This document shows, one piece after another, positions 1 through 6,671 of a stretch of DNA of 10,000 nucleotides (positions within the stretch are counted from its first letter, which is position 1; each line of letters opens with the position of its first letter). A model generated the notes under the pieces. It saw nothing but the letters and a program-made list of their open reading frames with translations. It did no database searches and was not told where the DNA came from. Both the position numbers and the translations under genes were made by a program. The DNA is from Kiritimatiellota bacterium. Lineage in GTDB: Bacteria; Verrucomicrobiota; Kiritimatiellia; JAAZAB01. Location of the stretch: positions 1 to 10,000 of the forward strand of contig VSJD01000239.1 of assembly GCA_008636095.1 (NCBI GenBank), read 5' to 3'.

Positions 1-1158
1 GTCCGCTCCCTGGCGGCGCTGGAGCAGTCATCACTGCTGGAGCAGTCATCACTGCTGGAGCGGTCATCACCGCTGGAGCGGTCATCACCGCTGGAGCGGC
101 TGTTGCCGATTCGGCCGGCTGAACGCGCGCGCTGGCGCGCGCTCCTGCGGCGTTATCCTTGTCGCATCACGCCCTATTATATGTCCTTGATCCGCTGGGA
201 CGATGTCACCGATCCGCTCCGGCGCCAGTGCCTGCCGGACCTCCGCGAATGCGAAGCCCTTGCCGGAGTGGCCGAGGATCCATTAGGCGAGTACCGGCAC
301 TTGGTGGTACCCGGCCTGGTGTACCGGTATCAGGACCGTGCCCTGGCGCTCGTCACGAGCGAATGCGCCCTGTTTTGCCGTCACTGTACGCGGAAGAATT
401 TTTGGCGGTATGGCCGGCCCGCACCAACGCGCGCTTTTTTACGGCGGATTGTGGATGCCGTGGCACACCTTGCCAGTGTGCGCGAAGTAATTGTATCCGG
501 TGGTGACCCGTTGCTCCTTGATGAGGATCTGCTCGACTGGTTCCTGGGAGCCTTGCGCGCGATTCCGCACGTGCAGGTGCTGAGGATCGGCACGCGCGTA
601 CCGGTGGTTTTGCCGATGCGCGTTACACGTTCATTGTGCGCGTGCCTGGAGCGGCATCGGCCGCTTTGGATCAATACCCAATTTAACCACCCGCGCGAAC
701 TCACGCCGGCGGCGACGCAGGCCTGCGATCGCCTGCTCCGGGCCGGTTTGCCGGTGTCCAACCAGACCGTGCTCCTGCGCGGCGTGAATGACGATTTTAA
801 AACCATGAAAGCCCTGTGTAACGGGCTCCAGCGAATCATGGTGCGGCCTTATTATCTATTTCAATGTGATCCGGTCCGTGGGGTAGGGCATTTCAGTACG
901 CCGTTGCCCTTCGGGGTCCGGCTGGCCGAGCAGTTGCGCGCCGGGCTGGGGGGTCTGAGCGTGCCGCAGTTCGTGGTTGATTTGCCGGGTGGCGGTGGTA
1001 AAGTCCCGCTCCAGTCCGCGCATATCGTTTCCATGACCAGCCGCAAGGTAGTTCTGCGCGGGTTCCAGGGAGAACGGTATCATTACATCAATGAATATCC
1101 ATGCAGGATCGGGAATAGACCATTAACGCAACCAAAGAAAGGAAGCGGAGTCTTATGA
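1..1158 (+). CDS. kamA: Lysine 2,3-aminomutase-family radical SAM protein (KamA type), 5' end outside window
   Basis: KamA enzymes interconvert L-lysine and L-beta-lysine in the cytoplasm using a [4Fe-4S] cluster, SAM and PLP. The frame is open from base 1, so the true start is probably upstream. A TTG at 103 with GGAG at 93-96 is an alternative start. Numbering from that TTG, the radical SAM motif CX3CX2C is Cys88/92/95 (CALFCRHC). A GGDP motif is at 133-136, and PGGGGK ends in Lys300, the expected PLP lysine. Asp256 (in QCDPV) and Asp293 lie 44 and 7 residues before Lys300. This is the spacing of the substrate-binding Asp293/Asp330 relative to Lys337 in clostridial lysine 2,3-aminomutase, which favours lysine over glutamate as substrate. 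EpmB, the EF-P lysine mutase, is a relative, but the QCD...GHF segment is KamA-like. No beta-lysine acetyltransferase gene is visible beside it. The stop overlaps the next start (ATGA), so the two are probably cotranscribed. Family is sure; exact role is not. Confidence 0.88.
   Translation, partial: VRSLAALEQSSLLEQSSLLERSSPLERSSPLERLLPIRPAERARWRALLRRYPCRITPYYMSLIRWDDVTDPLRRQCLPDLRECEALAGVAEDPLGEYRHLVVPGLVYRYQDRALALVTSECALFCRHCTRKNFWRYGRPAPTRAFLRRIVDAVAHLASVREVIVSGGDPLLLDEDLLDWFLGALRAIPHVQVLRIGTRVPVVLPMRVTRSLCACLERHRPLWINTQFNHPRELTPAATQACDRLLRAGLPVSNQTVLLRGVNDDFKTMKALCNGLQRIMVRPYYLFQCDPVRGVGHFSTPLPFGVRLAEQLRAGLGGLSVPQFVVDLPGGGGKVPLQSAHIVSMTSRKVVLRGFQGERYHYINEYPCRIGNRPLTQPKKGSGVL
19..108. repeat. 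18-bp tandem repeat array, in frame, each unit a small inverted repeat
   Basis: Five consecutive 18-bp units start at 19, 37, 55, 73 and 91. The first two are CTGGAGCAGTCATCACTG, the next two CTGGAGCGGTCATCACCG, and the fifth has diverged. They stay in the aminomutase frame and would encode LEQSSL twice, LERSSP twice, then LERLLP. Each of the first four holds a perfect 6-bp stem around a CATC loop: AGCAGT/ACTGCT in units 1-2 and AGCGGT/ACCGCT in units 3-4. The two substitutions are at paired positions, so the stem is kept. The array may be coding N-terminal sequence or lie just upstream of a TTG start at 103. Confidence 0.85.
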
Positions 1159-1991
1159 AGCCTGCCATTTGCCATTACAGTCTGCATCGCCGATGGAAAG
1201 CGGAAAATTGGACGCTGGATCGGTTAATGGAGGAAGTCAAGCGGCTGGGTCTCGTAAATATCGATGTGCATGCTGGTATGCTCGGCGCGCCGGACGGCGC
1301 CGCGGCCAGAATCAAATCAGCCTTGGCGAAATCCGGGCTGACCCTGTCCGGTTTCTCAATGTCTAACGACTTTAGCTCTGATAAGCCGGAAGAATTCCGC
1401 GCGCAGGTTGACACGGTCAAACGGTGGATTCAAGTGGCGGCCCAGGTGTGCGCACCGGTTTCCCGTATCTTCGGCGGTAATCTATCCATTCAACATCGCA
1501 ATGATCCCGTCCTCCGGAAACAGAAATACCGGCAGATCATGGATGGCCTGGGCGAAGTGACCCGGGAAGCGGAAAAACACAACTTGATTCTGGCCCTGGA
1601 GAATCACGGCGGACTTCCCTGCACGGGTGAGGAACAGGTGGAAGTCATTCGCGCGATCAATTCGCCTTCACTGAAAGCCACCATTGATGTCGGCAACTAC
1701 ATGAACGGCGGGCAAGAGGGCCATATCGGCAGTCGCTTGGCGGCCCCCTACGCCGCTTATGTCCATTTCAAGGATTTTATCAAAGTGGATGATTCGAAAT
1801 TACCCTGGGGTTGGAATGTTACGGCCTGTGGGCTTGGCGAAGGCGCGGTCAATCATCGGGCTTGCCTGGAGGCTTTACGGGATGCCGGCTACAACGGGTT
1901 CGTGGCCCTGGAATACGAGGGCGTGGAAGACGAGCAGACCGGCGTACCGAAAAGCGTCGCGTATATGAAACGGGTGATGCAGGGATTCTGA
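1155..1991 (+). CDS. Sugar phosphate isomerase/epimerase-like TIM-barrel protein
   Basis: A complete 278-residue protein of the xylose isomerase-like (AP endonuclease family 2) TIM-barrel superfamily. Members are usually divalent-metal enzymes that isomerise or epimerise sugars, or act on inositol-type rings. Candidate metal ligands sit at strand ends as expected: Glu149 (LALEN), Asp178 (TIDVGN), His204 (VHFKD) and Glu253 (ALEYEG). The length is normal for the family. There is no signal peptide, so it should be cytosolic. The ATG overlaps the stop of the aminomutase gene by four bases, with GGAG at 1147-1150 upstream, so coupled translation is likely. It ends 16 bp before the convergent end of the GH-like gene, and I saw no terminator hairpin between them. 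Substrate is unknown. A link to lysine metabolism or to the neighbouring glycosidase-like gene is only inferred from position. Confidence 0.85.
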   Translation: MKPAICHYSLHRRWKAENWTLDRLMEEVKRLGLVNIDVHAGMLGAPDGAAARIKSALAKSGLTLSGFSMSNDFSSDKPEEFRAQVDTVKRWIQVAAQVCAPVSRIFGGNLSIQHRNDPVLRKQKYRQIMDGLGEVTREAEKHNLILALENHGGLPCTGEEQVEVIRAINSPSLKATIDVGNYMNGGQEGHIGSRLAAPYAAYVHFKDFIKVDDSKLPWGWNVTACGLGEGAVNHRACLEALRDAGYNGFVALEYEGVEDEQTGVPKSVAYMKRVMQGF

Positions 1992-2007
1992 TCGAGCTTG
2001 GTTCCGC

Positions 2008-4941
2008 TTAACCCGGCTTGGTGGAAAACCGCAACCAGCCGAAATCCGTGGCGGGATTGAGGTAGCCCCAGACCCCGCGGCCTTGGACCGGCTGGGTTTT
2101 GACCCACGAACAGAACGCCGTGCCTTCCTGGCCCGCCAGCGGTCGGCTCAACACTATGTTGATGCGGAGGGGGTTGCGGAGCGCACTGTTTCCGGTCAAG
2201 CCCAGCGCCCGGAAGGGCAGCCGGAGGATTGCCGACCAGCCGGCCGGATCAAGACGCGAACGTGCCCGCCAGGCATGGTTGGGGCGTGGAATATAGCCGT
2301 CGTCACGGATACATTGAACGGCGCCGTCCGGGCTGAGTGCAAAGATAATGCGCGGCAACGTCCGCTGGGGTTCCACATACACCCGCAGACAATGTTCGTG
2401 GAAGGGGTTGGGCAGTTGGCCGGCGTCCCGGCTGGCGCGGCAGAGGAGCCCGAAATAGAGTGCCGTGGCGTCGTAACCGGCCTGCCAAAAAACCCGGCAA
2501 TCCGGCGCGGCATCCTTGGACAAGGGCAGATGATCGCACGGATCGTAGGCGCATTTGAGTCGGCGCTCGGCATTGAATTTCTGATGAAGCCAATGGGTAC
2601 ATTCCGCCTGCGGCAGTGCATCCCAGAGCGCGTCCTCGGCGAGGGCGTCCATCGTGGGCGCGTTTGCCAGCGGGTGGCAGGTGTAAACTGCACCGGCCGG
2701 CTGTTCGCCGGTATACTCCGGAAAGAGCGATTCCTGATGCCGCGCCTTCCGCGCCACGACGGGAAATTCGTGCTGCAGCAGCCAGCGCAATTGCGCCATG
2801 CGCCAGCGGATCAGAGCCGGGAAGTATTTATAGCCCTCGGCCTCGGAATGAAATCCCAGGCGCGAATCGGCGGCGGCCAGGGGCAATAAGGCGGCGTCAT
2901 TTTTCAGTTCGGCCCGGACAATCGCCCGCATGGCCTGCAGGATGCGGCCGCGTTTGGCGCTCAGGCGTGCTTCGGCCAGGGTCTCGCGCAGAGCGTAGAA
3001 ATGAAGGATATTGTAGCCGCTCTGGAACTGAATTCCCAGTGCGGTGACAATTCCAATATCCTTGATCCGGTCGGGATTGGTCTGAAAACGGCGCCGCAGT
3101 CGTTGCATGATGCGGACCCCCCGGTTCCAATGCGTGGCCATGCGCCGACAGAGCGTAAGTTGTTCGGCCAGCGTAAACCCATTCGTGACGCATTCGGCGA
3201 TATAATCGCCGGACGGCGGATAGCCGACCTGCCAGGTTGGGGCGAGCGGCCGGCGTTGCGGCACAAGGTGGAGCGGCCATACCGGGCCGTCATGCATGGG
3301 CCCAAAGTAGCCGAAGATATGGGCCGTGGGATACTGGGAATAGCCCTGCTGGAAACACTGCCAAGCCTTGACGATTGCGGCGGCATGCCGGCCCCAGTCC
3401 CGTTGCGCGAGTGAGAGCAGGAAATCCCGCTCTCGCGCCGGGAACGGCGCAAACGAGAGCAATCCGGCCGCCTGGGTCATGAGCGAGGGATACGTGCCGA
3501 AATACCAGGAATGCATGGCAGCGCTGACCCCGAGGCGGTGCATGCGGCGATATTTTTGATAGAGAATCCCCGGTGCCGGCACAACCTGCGTCGTGGCGAC
3601 TTCGTGGGAGCAGGAGACCTGCAGTTTGGCCGAGATCCGGGTGCCCTGCCGCCGGGCCGCTTTGGCGCAGTCCCGGAACAGGTTGCTCGGGCCCACATAG
3701 GACAGCCAGTAATCCCAGGTCGGTCGCCATTTGCCGAGTTGCAGTTGGCCTCCGCCGGTTTCAAAATTATGTTGTAAAATCACATTGGCGGGGATATGTC
3801 CGGCCGCTTCCACTGTTTTTTCAGCGCCCCAGCAAATGAATTGACCGTAGGACCAGGCAATCAGTTCAGCCGCCGGGTCCACCATCTGCATGCCGCGCGC
3901 CAGGCCGGCGAGCGTATCCGCCAACACGGCCCAGGGTTGACGTTTCGAACACCGTGGGCAGGTGTTCGGTTCGGGCCAACTCCCTTCGTCTGGGATCGAT
4001 TGAGAATAACAGTGTGTGAAGCGTTCGCCTACCGGAATCACCATCAAGCCGCCGAGCCCCGGCACTTCGCTAAACAGGGTACGAGTGGCTTCTTCGAGAT
4101 AGGCCTGTCCCTTAGCCGTGCTGGTGCAGAAGGCGTTGTTATGCCCTTTGAGGTCCGGGTGGGCTGCGGCCGCGGCCGCGATCTCGGGTTGTGGCCAGGA
4201 GAAAGCCGCCGGTTCAATGCAGAACGGATAAATTTTAATGCCGTAACGCCCGCATTTCTGCACCACTTGCCGAAGTTTTGCAAGCCGCGGGCCGGCGTTC
4301 CGGCCGTACTCCGGAATGATTTTAGAGGGTACCGTGTTAAAAAAATGGATCGTCAGCCAGAGTCCATTGACCCCCTCGTGCGCCAGCCGGTTCAGATACT
4401 CGTCCGGGTAATAGTCCACCTCGTCGGCTAGTTCATCCTTGCACTTTGGGGGACGGTTGATGGGCCCGTAAAAACAGCGCGAGATGCGAGTGCGGATGAG
4501 CGGCTGGCGCGTGAAGCGGCCGCGGGGCAGGAACGGACCACCCCGGCGCAGGAGTTCATCTTCAATCCAGACCAGGCCCCGGCGGATGCCTTCGGTATCA
4601 TTGGCGCCCAGTTCGCATTCGGTGTCACTGATGCGCAGATGGTATTCCTCGCGCATTGGCGTTTGTACCCGGCGGGGCACCACGGGATAAGCGCCGTCAC
4701 GGCGCAACCCCACCGTGCTTAAAAAATAGCGGAAATCGCGGAAGGCAGTGTCGAGCAGACGATGCGCATCGTCAAACTGCGGCTCGAGCCGGAGTCCGTC
4801 CGGAAAAAACACTTCGCTGGATTGCGGTTTGCGTTGGGCCCAAACGACGTGTTGATGATACGGCTTGGTCCTCAATTCCTCGATGAAGGTCCAGTTCTGC
4901 TCTGCCGGCGGAGGGGGTGTTTTGGTCAGGTCGAAAGTCAT
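2008..4941 (-). CDS. Large glycoside hydrolase-like protein (GH20-like fold, C-terminal CBM9-like domain)
   Basis: A 977-residue protein resembling the large uncharacterised glycosidase-like proteins of Lentisphaerae and Planctomycetes. Residues about 95-135 look like the alpha/beta domain that precedes GH20-type barrels (YHLRISD... then GIRRGLVWIEDELL). Residues about 150-500 look like a TIM barrel with WLTIHF (195-200), GIKIYPF (234-240), GLMVIPVGER (298-307, Glu306 a candidate acid/base), a CPRC pair (328-331) and LIAWSYG (360-366). A mainly helical region follows, ending in GFHSEAEGYKYFP (696-708). From about 760 to the end is a beta-rich CBM9-like domain (ALYFGLLCRA, LRVYVEP, GWSAILRLPF). 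The N-terminus is Pro-rich without a hydrophobic signal, so the protein may be cytosolic. The start has no strong ribosome binding site. The classical GH20 Asp-Glu pair was not identified, so activity and substrate are open. It is divergent from the larA-like gene. Confidence 0.75.
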   Translation of the reverse strand: MTFDLTKTPPPPAEQNWTFIEELRTKPYHQHVVWAQRKPQSSEVFFPDGLRLEPQFDDAHRLLDTAFRDFRYFLSTVGLRRDGAYPVVPRRVQTPMREEYHLRISDTECELGANDTEGIRRGLVWIEDELLRRGGPFLPRGRFTRQPLIRTRISRCFYGPINRPPKCKDELADEVDYYPDEYLNRLAHEGVNGLWLTIHFFNTVPSKIIPEYGRNAGPRLAKLRQVVQKCGRYGIKIYPFCIEPAAFSWPQPEIAAAAAAHPDLKGHNNAFCTSTAKGQAYLEEATRTLFSEVPGLGGLMVIPVGERFTHCYSQSIPDEGSWPEPNTCPRCSKRQPWAVLADTLAGLARGMQMVDPAAELIAWSYGQFICWGAEKTVEAAGHIPANVILQHNFETGGGQLQLGKWRPTWDYWLSYVGPSNLFRDCAKAARRQGTRISAKLQVSCSHEVATTQVVPAPGILYQKYRRMHRLGVSAAMHSWYFGTYPSLMTQAAGLLSFAPFPARERDFLLSLAQRDWGRHAAAIVKAWQCFQQGYSQYPTAHIFGYFGPMHDGPVWPLHLVPQRRPLAPTWQVGYPPSGDYIAECVTNGFTLAEQLTLCRRMATHWNRGVRIMQRLRRRFQTNPDRIKDIGIVTALGIQFQSGYNILHFYALRETLAEARLSAKRGRILQAMRAIVRAELKNDAALLPLAAADSRLGFHSEAEGYKYFPALIRWRMAQLRWLLQHEFPVVARKARHQESLFPEYTGEQPAGAVYTCHPLANAPTMDALAEDALWDALPQAECTHWLHQKFNAERRLKCAYDPCDHLPLSKDAAPDCRVFWQAGYDATALYFGLLCRASRDAGQLPNPFHEHCLRVYVEPQRTLPRIIFALSPDGAVQCIRDDGYIPRPNHAWRARSRLDPAGWSAILRLPFRALGLTGNSALRNPLRINIVLSRPLAGQEGTAFCSWVKTQPVQGRGVWGYLNPATDFGWLRFSTKPG

Positions 4942-5015
4942 GGTACCACGCGCTTATTCAAATTATCTGATACCTGGATGCGTTCCATCGCCATTCCGTC
5001 ATTCCGATGAACACA

Positions 5016-5044
5016 AGCATACGACGTCCATCCGGCCGGTGCAA
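5016..5044 (-). promoter_or_regulatory. Candidate promoter for the GH-like gene
   Basis: On the minus strand TTGCAC (5044-5039) and TATGCT (5021-5016) are spaced by 17 bp. They match the sigma70 -35 and -10 at 3/6 and 4/6 positions, so the call is weak. It would leave a leader of roughly 70 nt before the ATG at 4941. Two copies of the palindromic hexamer CGGCCG (5033-5038 and 5047-5052) bracket the -35 element and could be part of an operator. Confidence 0.3.
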
Positions 5045-5052
5045 GTCGGCCG

Positions 5053-5085
5053 TTGCGATGATTTTTTTCAATGATTATTATCGCA
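5053..5085 (+). promoter_or_regulatory. sigma70-like promoter with overlapping inverted repeat (candidate operator) for the larA-like gene
   Basis: TTGCGA (5053-5058), a 17-bp spacer and TATTAT (5076-5081) match the -35 and -10 consensus at 4/6 and 5/6. The same bases form an inverted repeat, TGCGATGAT (5054-5062) with ATTATCGCA (5077-5085), with 8 of 9 pairs complementary and centres 23 bp apart. A dimeric regulator bound there would cover both promoter elements. The leader would be about 60 nt, ending in GGGAG (5136-5140) eight bases before the ATG. A smaller palindrome, ACCAG-AAC-CTGGT, lies at 5117-5129. Confidence 0.55.
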
Positions 5086-5148
5086 CTGCCGCCGGAACTT
5101 TGGCATCCTATTGCCGACCAGAACCTGGTTTAATAGGGAGAGCTGATT

Positions 5149-6417
5149 ATGCCAACCTGGATTAACGAAGGCGGCCCGGACCGGGAGATATCGAGCCGGG
5201 AAACCGACACCTGTCTTAAGTGCGTGGTGAACGCCTTGCCGGCGGGCCTGAAAAAAGTTCTGCTCATTCCCCCGGACTTTTCGCGCTTTCATTCCGGGGC
5301 CGGCGCGATTTGCAGTCAGCTTTACAAGCTCCTGGCGAAGCGTGCGGCCATCGAGCTCCTGCCGGCCCTGGGGACGCACCGGCCGATGACTGCGGCCGAA
5401 ATCACGCAGATGTTTCCCGGCGTGCCGCACGACCTTATCCGGATCCACGACTGGCAGAAAGGTTTGACCCCGATGGGTGCTATTCCCGGTGAGCGCCTGC
5501 GCGAACTGAGCGGCGGCAAGGTGGATTACCCCATCAGCATTGAGATAGATCAACTTATTGCGCTGGGCAAGCACGATGCCATTATTTCCTGCGGGCAGAT
5601 TGTGCCCCACGAGGTTATTGGCATGGCCGGTGGCAATAAGAATATCCTGGTCGGCTGTGCCGGGCCGGACACCATCAACAAGAGCCATTTTCTGGGTGCG
5701 GTCTGCAACATGGAAAGCATCATGGGCCGCATCGAGAGTCCCGTACGCACCCTGCTCAACGAGGCCGAGGATTGTCTGCTGGCCCACTTGCCGCTCACGT
5801 ATGTCCTGACCGTGCGCGCCAAGAACGCCAAAGGGCGGCTGGTAACGCGCGGACTCTTTGCCGGGAATGACCGCGAAAGCTTTTGTTCCGCTGCGCGCCT
5901 GAGTCAGCAGGTCAACATCGTCAAGACACCGTGCTTGAAAAAAGTGGTTGTCTATCTTGATCCCGGCGAATTCAAGAGCACTTGGCTGGGTAACAAGGCG
6001 ATTTACCGTACGCGTATGGCCCTGGCCGACAACGGCGACCTGCTGATCCTGGCGCCCGGCCTGGTCGAGTTTGGCGAGGCCGAGATCAACGAACGCATGA
6101 TCCGGCGCTATGGTTACCGCGGTACGCCCGCGACCCTGCGCGCGGTGGCCGAAGACGCCGAATTGCGCAACAGCCTGGGCGCCGCCGCCCATCTCATCCA
6201 CGGTTCCAGCGAGGGCCGTTTCACGATCACGTACGCTCCGGGGGGCTTGAGCCGCGCTGATATTGAAGGCGTCGGGTTCCGGTATGCCGACCTGAAGAGC
6301 GCCTTGGCGCGCTACAATCCGGCGAAACTGGAAGACGGCTTTAATACCCTGCCGGATGGGGAGGAAATTTATTATATTTCCAATCCGGCCCTGGGGCTTT
6401 GGCAAGCGGAAGAATGA
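5149..6417 (+). CDS. LarA-type nickel-pincer 2-hydroxyacid racemase/epimerase
   Basis: A complete 422-residue protein, close to the 424 residues of Lactobacillus plantarum lactate racemase LarA (DUF2088 family). LarA uses a nickel-pincer nucleotide bound to a lysine to racemise 2-hydroxy acids by hydride transfer. Matching residues are all present. Asp43 and Arg46 (PPDFSR) stand for Asp72 and Arg75, and His77 (GTHRPMT) for catalytic His108. His154 (VPHEVIG) stands for His174, Lys164 (GGNK) for cofactor-binding Lys184, and His180 (NKSH) for nickel ligand His200. The spacings 154-164-180 equal those of LarA. The ATG at 5149 is preceded by GGGAG at 8 nt. No larB, larC or larE cofactor genes are in the window. 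Divergence from a glycosidase-like gene suggests a sugar acid or other hydroxy acid rather than lactate, but this is inference. No signal peptide, so probably cytosolic. A long antisense frame covering it is judged a shadow. Confidence 0.85.
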   Translation: MPTWINEGGPDREISSRETDTCLKCVVNALPAGLKKVLLIPPDFSRFHSGAGAICSQLYKLLAKRAAIELLPALGTHRPMTAAEITQMFPGVPHDLIRIHDWQKGLTPMGAIPGERLRELSGGKVDYPISIEIDQLIALGKHDAIISCGQIVPHEVIGMAGGNKNILVGCAGPDTINKSHFLGAVCNMESIMGRIESPVRTLLNEAEDCLLAHLPLTYVLTVRAKNAKGRLVTRGLFAGNDRESFCSAARLSQQVNIVKTPCLKKVVVYLDPGEFKSTWLGNKAIYRTRMALADNGDLLILAPGLVEFGEAEINERMIRRYGYRGTPATLRAVAEDAELRNSLGAAAHLIHGSSEGRFTITYAPGGLSRADIEGVGFRYADLKSALARYNPAKLEDGFNTLPDGEEIYYISNPALGLWQAEE

Positions 6418-6419
6418 TG

Positions 6420-6623
6420 CAAACATCGAACGTTGAACATCCAACATCGAACATCGAACGAAAACAGGCGTTTCGGATATTTCGATGGTGGATGTTTTCT
6501 GCCCTCTGGAGAGTTGGGATTGAATGTTAAATGTTTGTTTTACGATAGATTAACACGGCCTGTTCCTCGTATTATTTCCAGTCATTCGATGTTGGGCGTT
6601 CGGCGTTGGGTGTTCGATGTTTG
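6420..6623. repeat. Heptad-repeat inverted pair filling the larA-radical SAM spacer
   Basis: The arms 6420-6460 and 6583-6623 are reverse complements over 41 bases without gaps (30 of 41 match by my count). Read on the appropriate strand, each arm is five degenerate 7-bp units of the form TTSGRYG (for example TTCGATG, TTGGGCG). More decayed heptads lie at about 6515-6534. Similar 7-bp-periodic sequence is, to my knowledge, scattered in Verrucomicrobia and Lentisphaerae genomes and often gets mis-annotated as small hypothetical proteins. The frame from a TTG at 6433 is such an artefact. Origin and function are unknown. Confidence 0.75.
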
Positions 6624-6671
6624 CTTTACAGTAGATTGATATGGACCGTTCCCTCGTATTCCTTTCCGTCA
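6531..6671 (+). repeat. Decayed duplication of the radical SAM gene start region
   Basis: Copy A (6531-6584) and copy B (6617-6671) align over about 54 bases at roughly 78% identity by hand, with one single-base gap. Copy B contains the real start of the radical SAM gene at 6641. In copy A the corresponding ATG is ACG and one base is missing from the frame, so it cannot encode the protein. Heptad repeats precede both copies, so the duplicated unit is about 87 bp of repeat plus gene start. Confidence 0.7.

Noticed and set aside
19..108. CRISPR array
   Set aside because: The repeats are directly adjacent 18-bp units without unique spacers and remain in a coding frame.
125..142. 7-bp GC hairpin (GCGCGCG, CTGG loop, CGCGCGC)
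   Set aside because: It lies in coding sequence for an Arg/Ala-rich stretch and alternating GC easily pairs by chance. No further support for a function.
2083..2889. 268-residue plus-strand frame within the GH-like gene
   Set aside because: It is antisense to the CBM9-like region, has no family features, and belongs to many overlapping open frames typical of high GC content.
5068..6447. 459-residue minus-strand frame opposite the larA-like gene
   Set aside because: It covers the whole well-supported larA-like gene, its start lies in the heptad repeats, and no family motifs were seen. GC-rich third positions explain the open antisense frame.
6433..6639. 68-residue plus-strand frame in the repeat spacer
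   Set aside because: It starts at a TTG inside the heptad repeat and is composed of repeat and decayed duplicate sequence. Typical spurious call.
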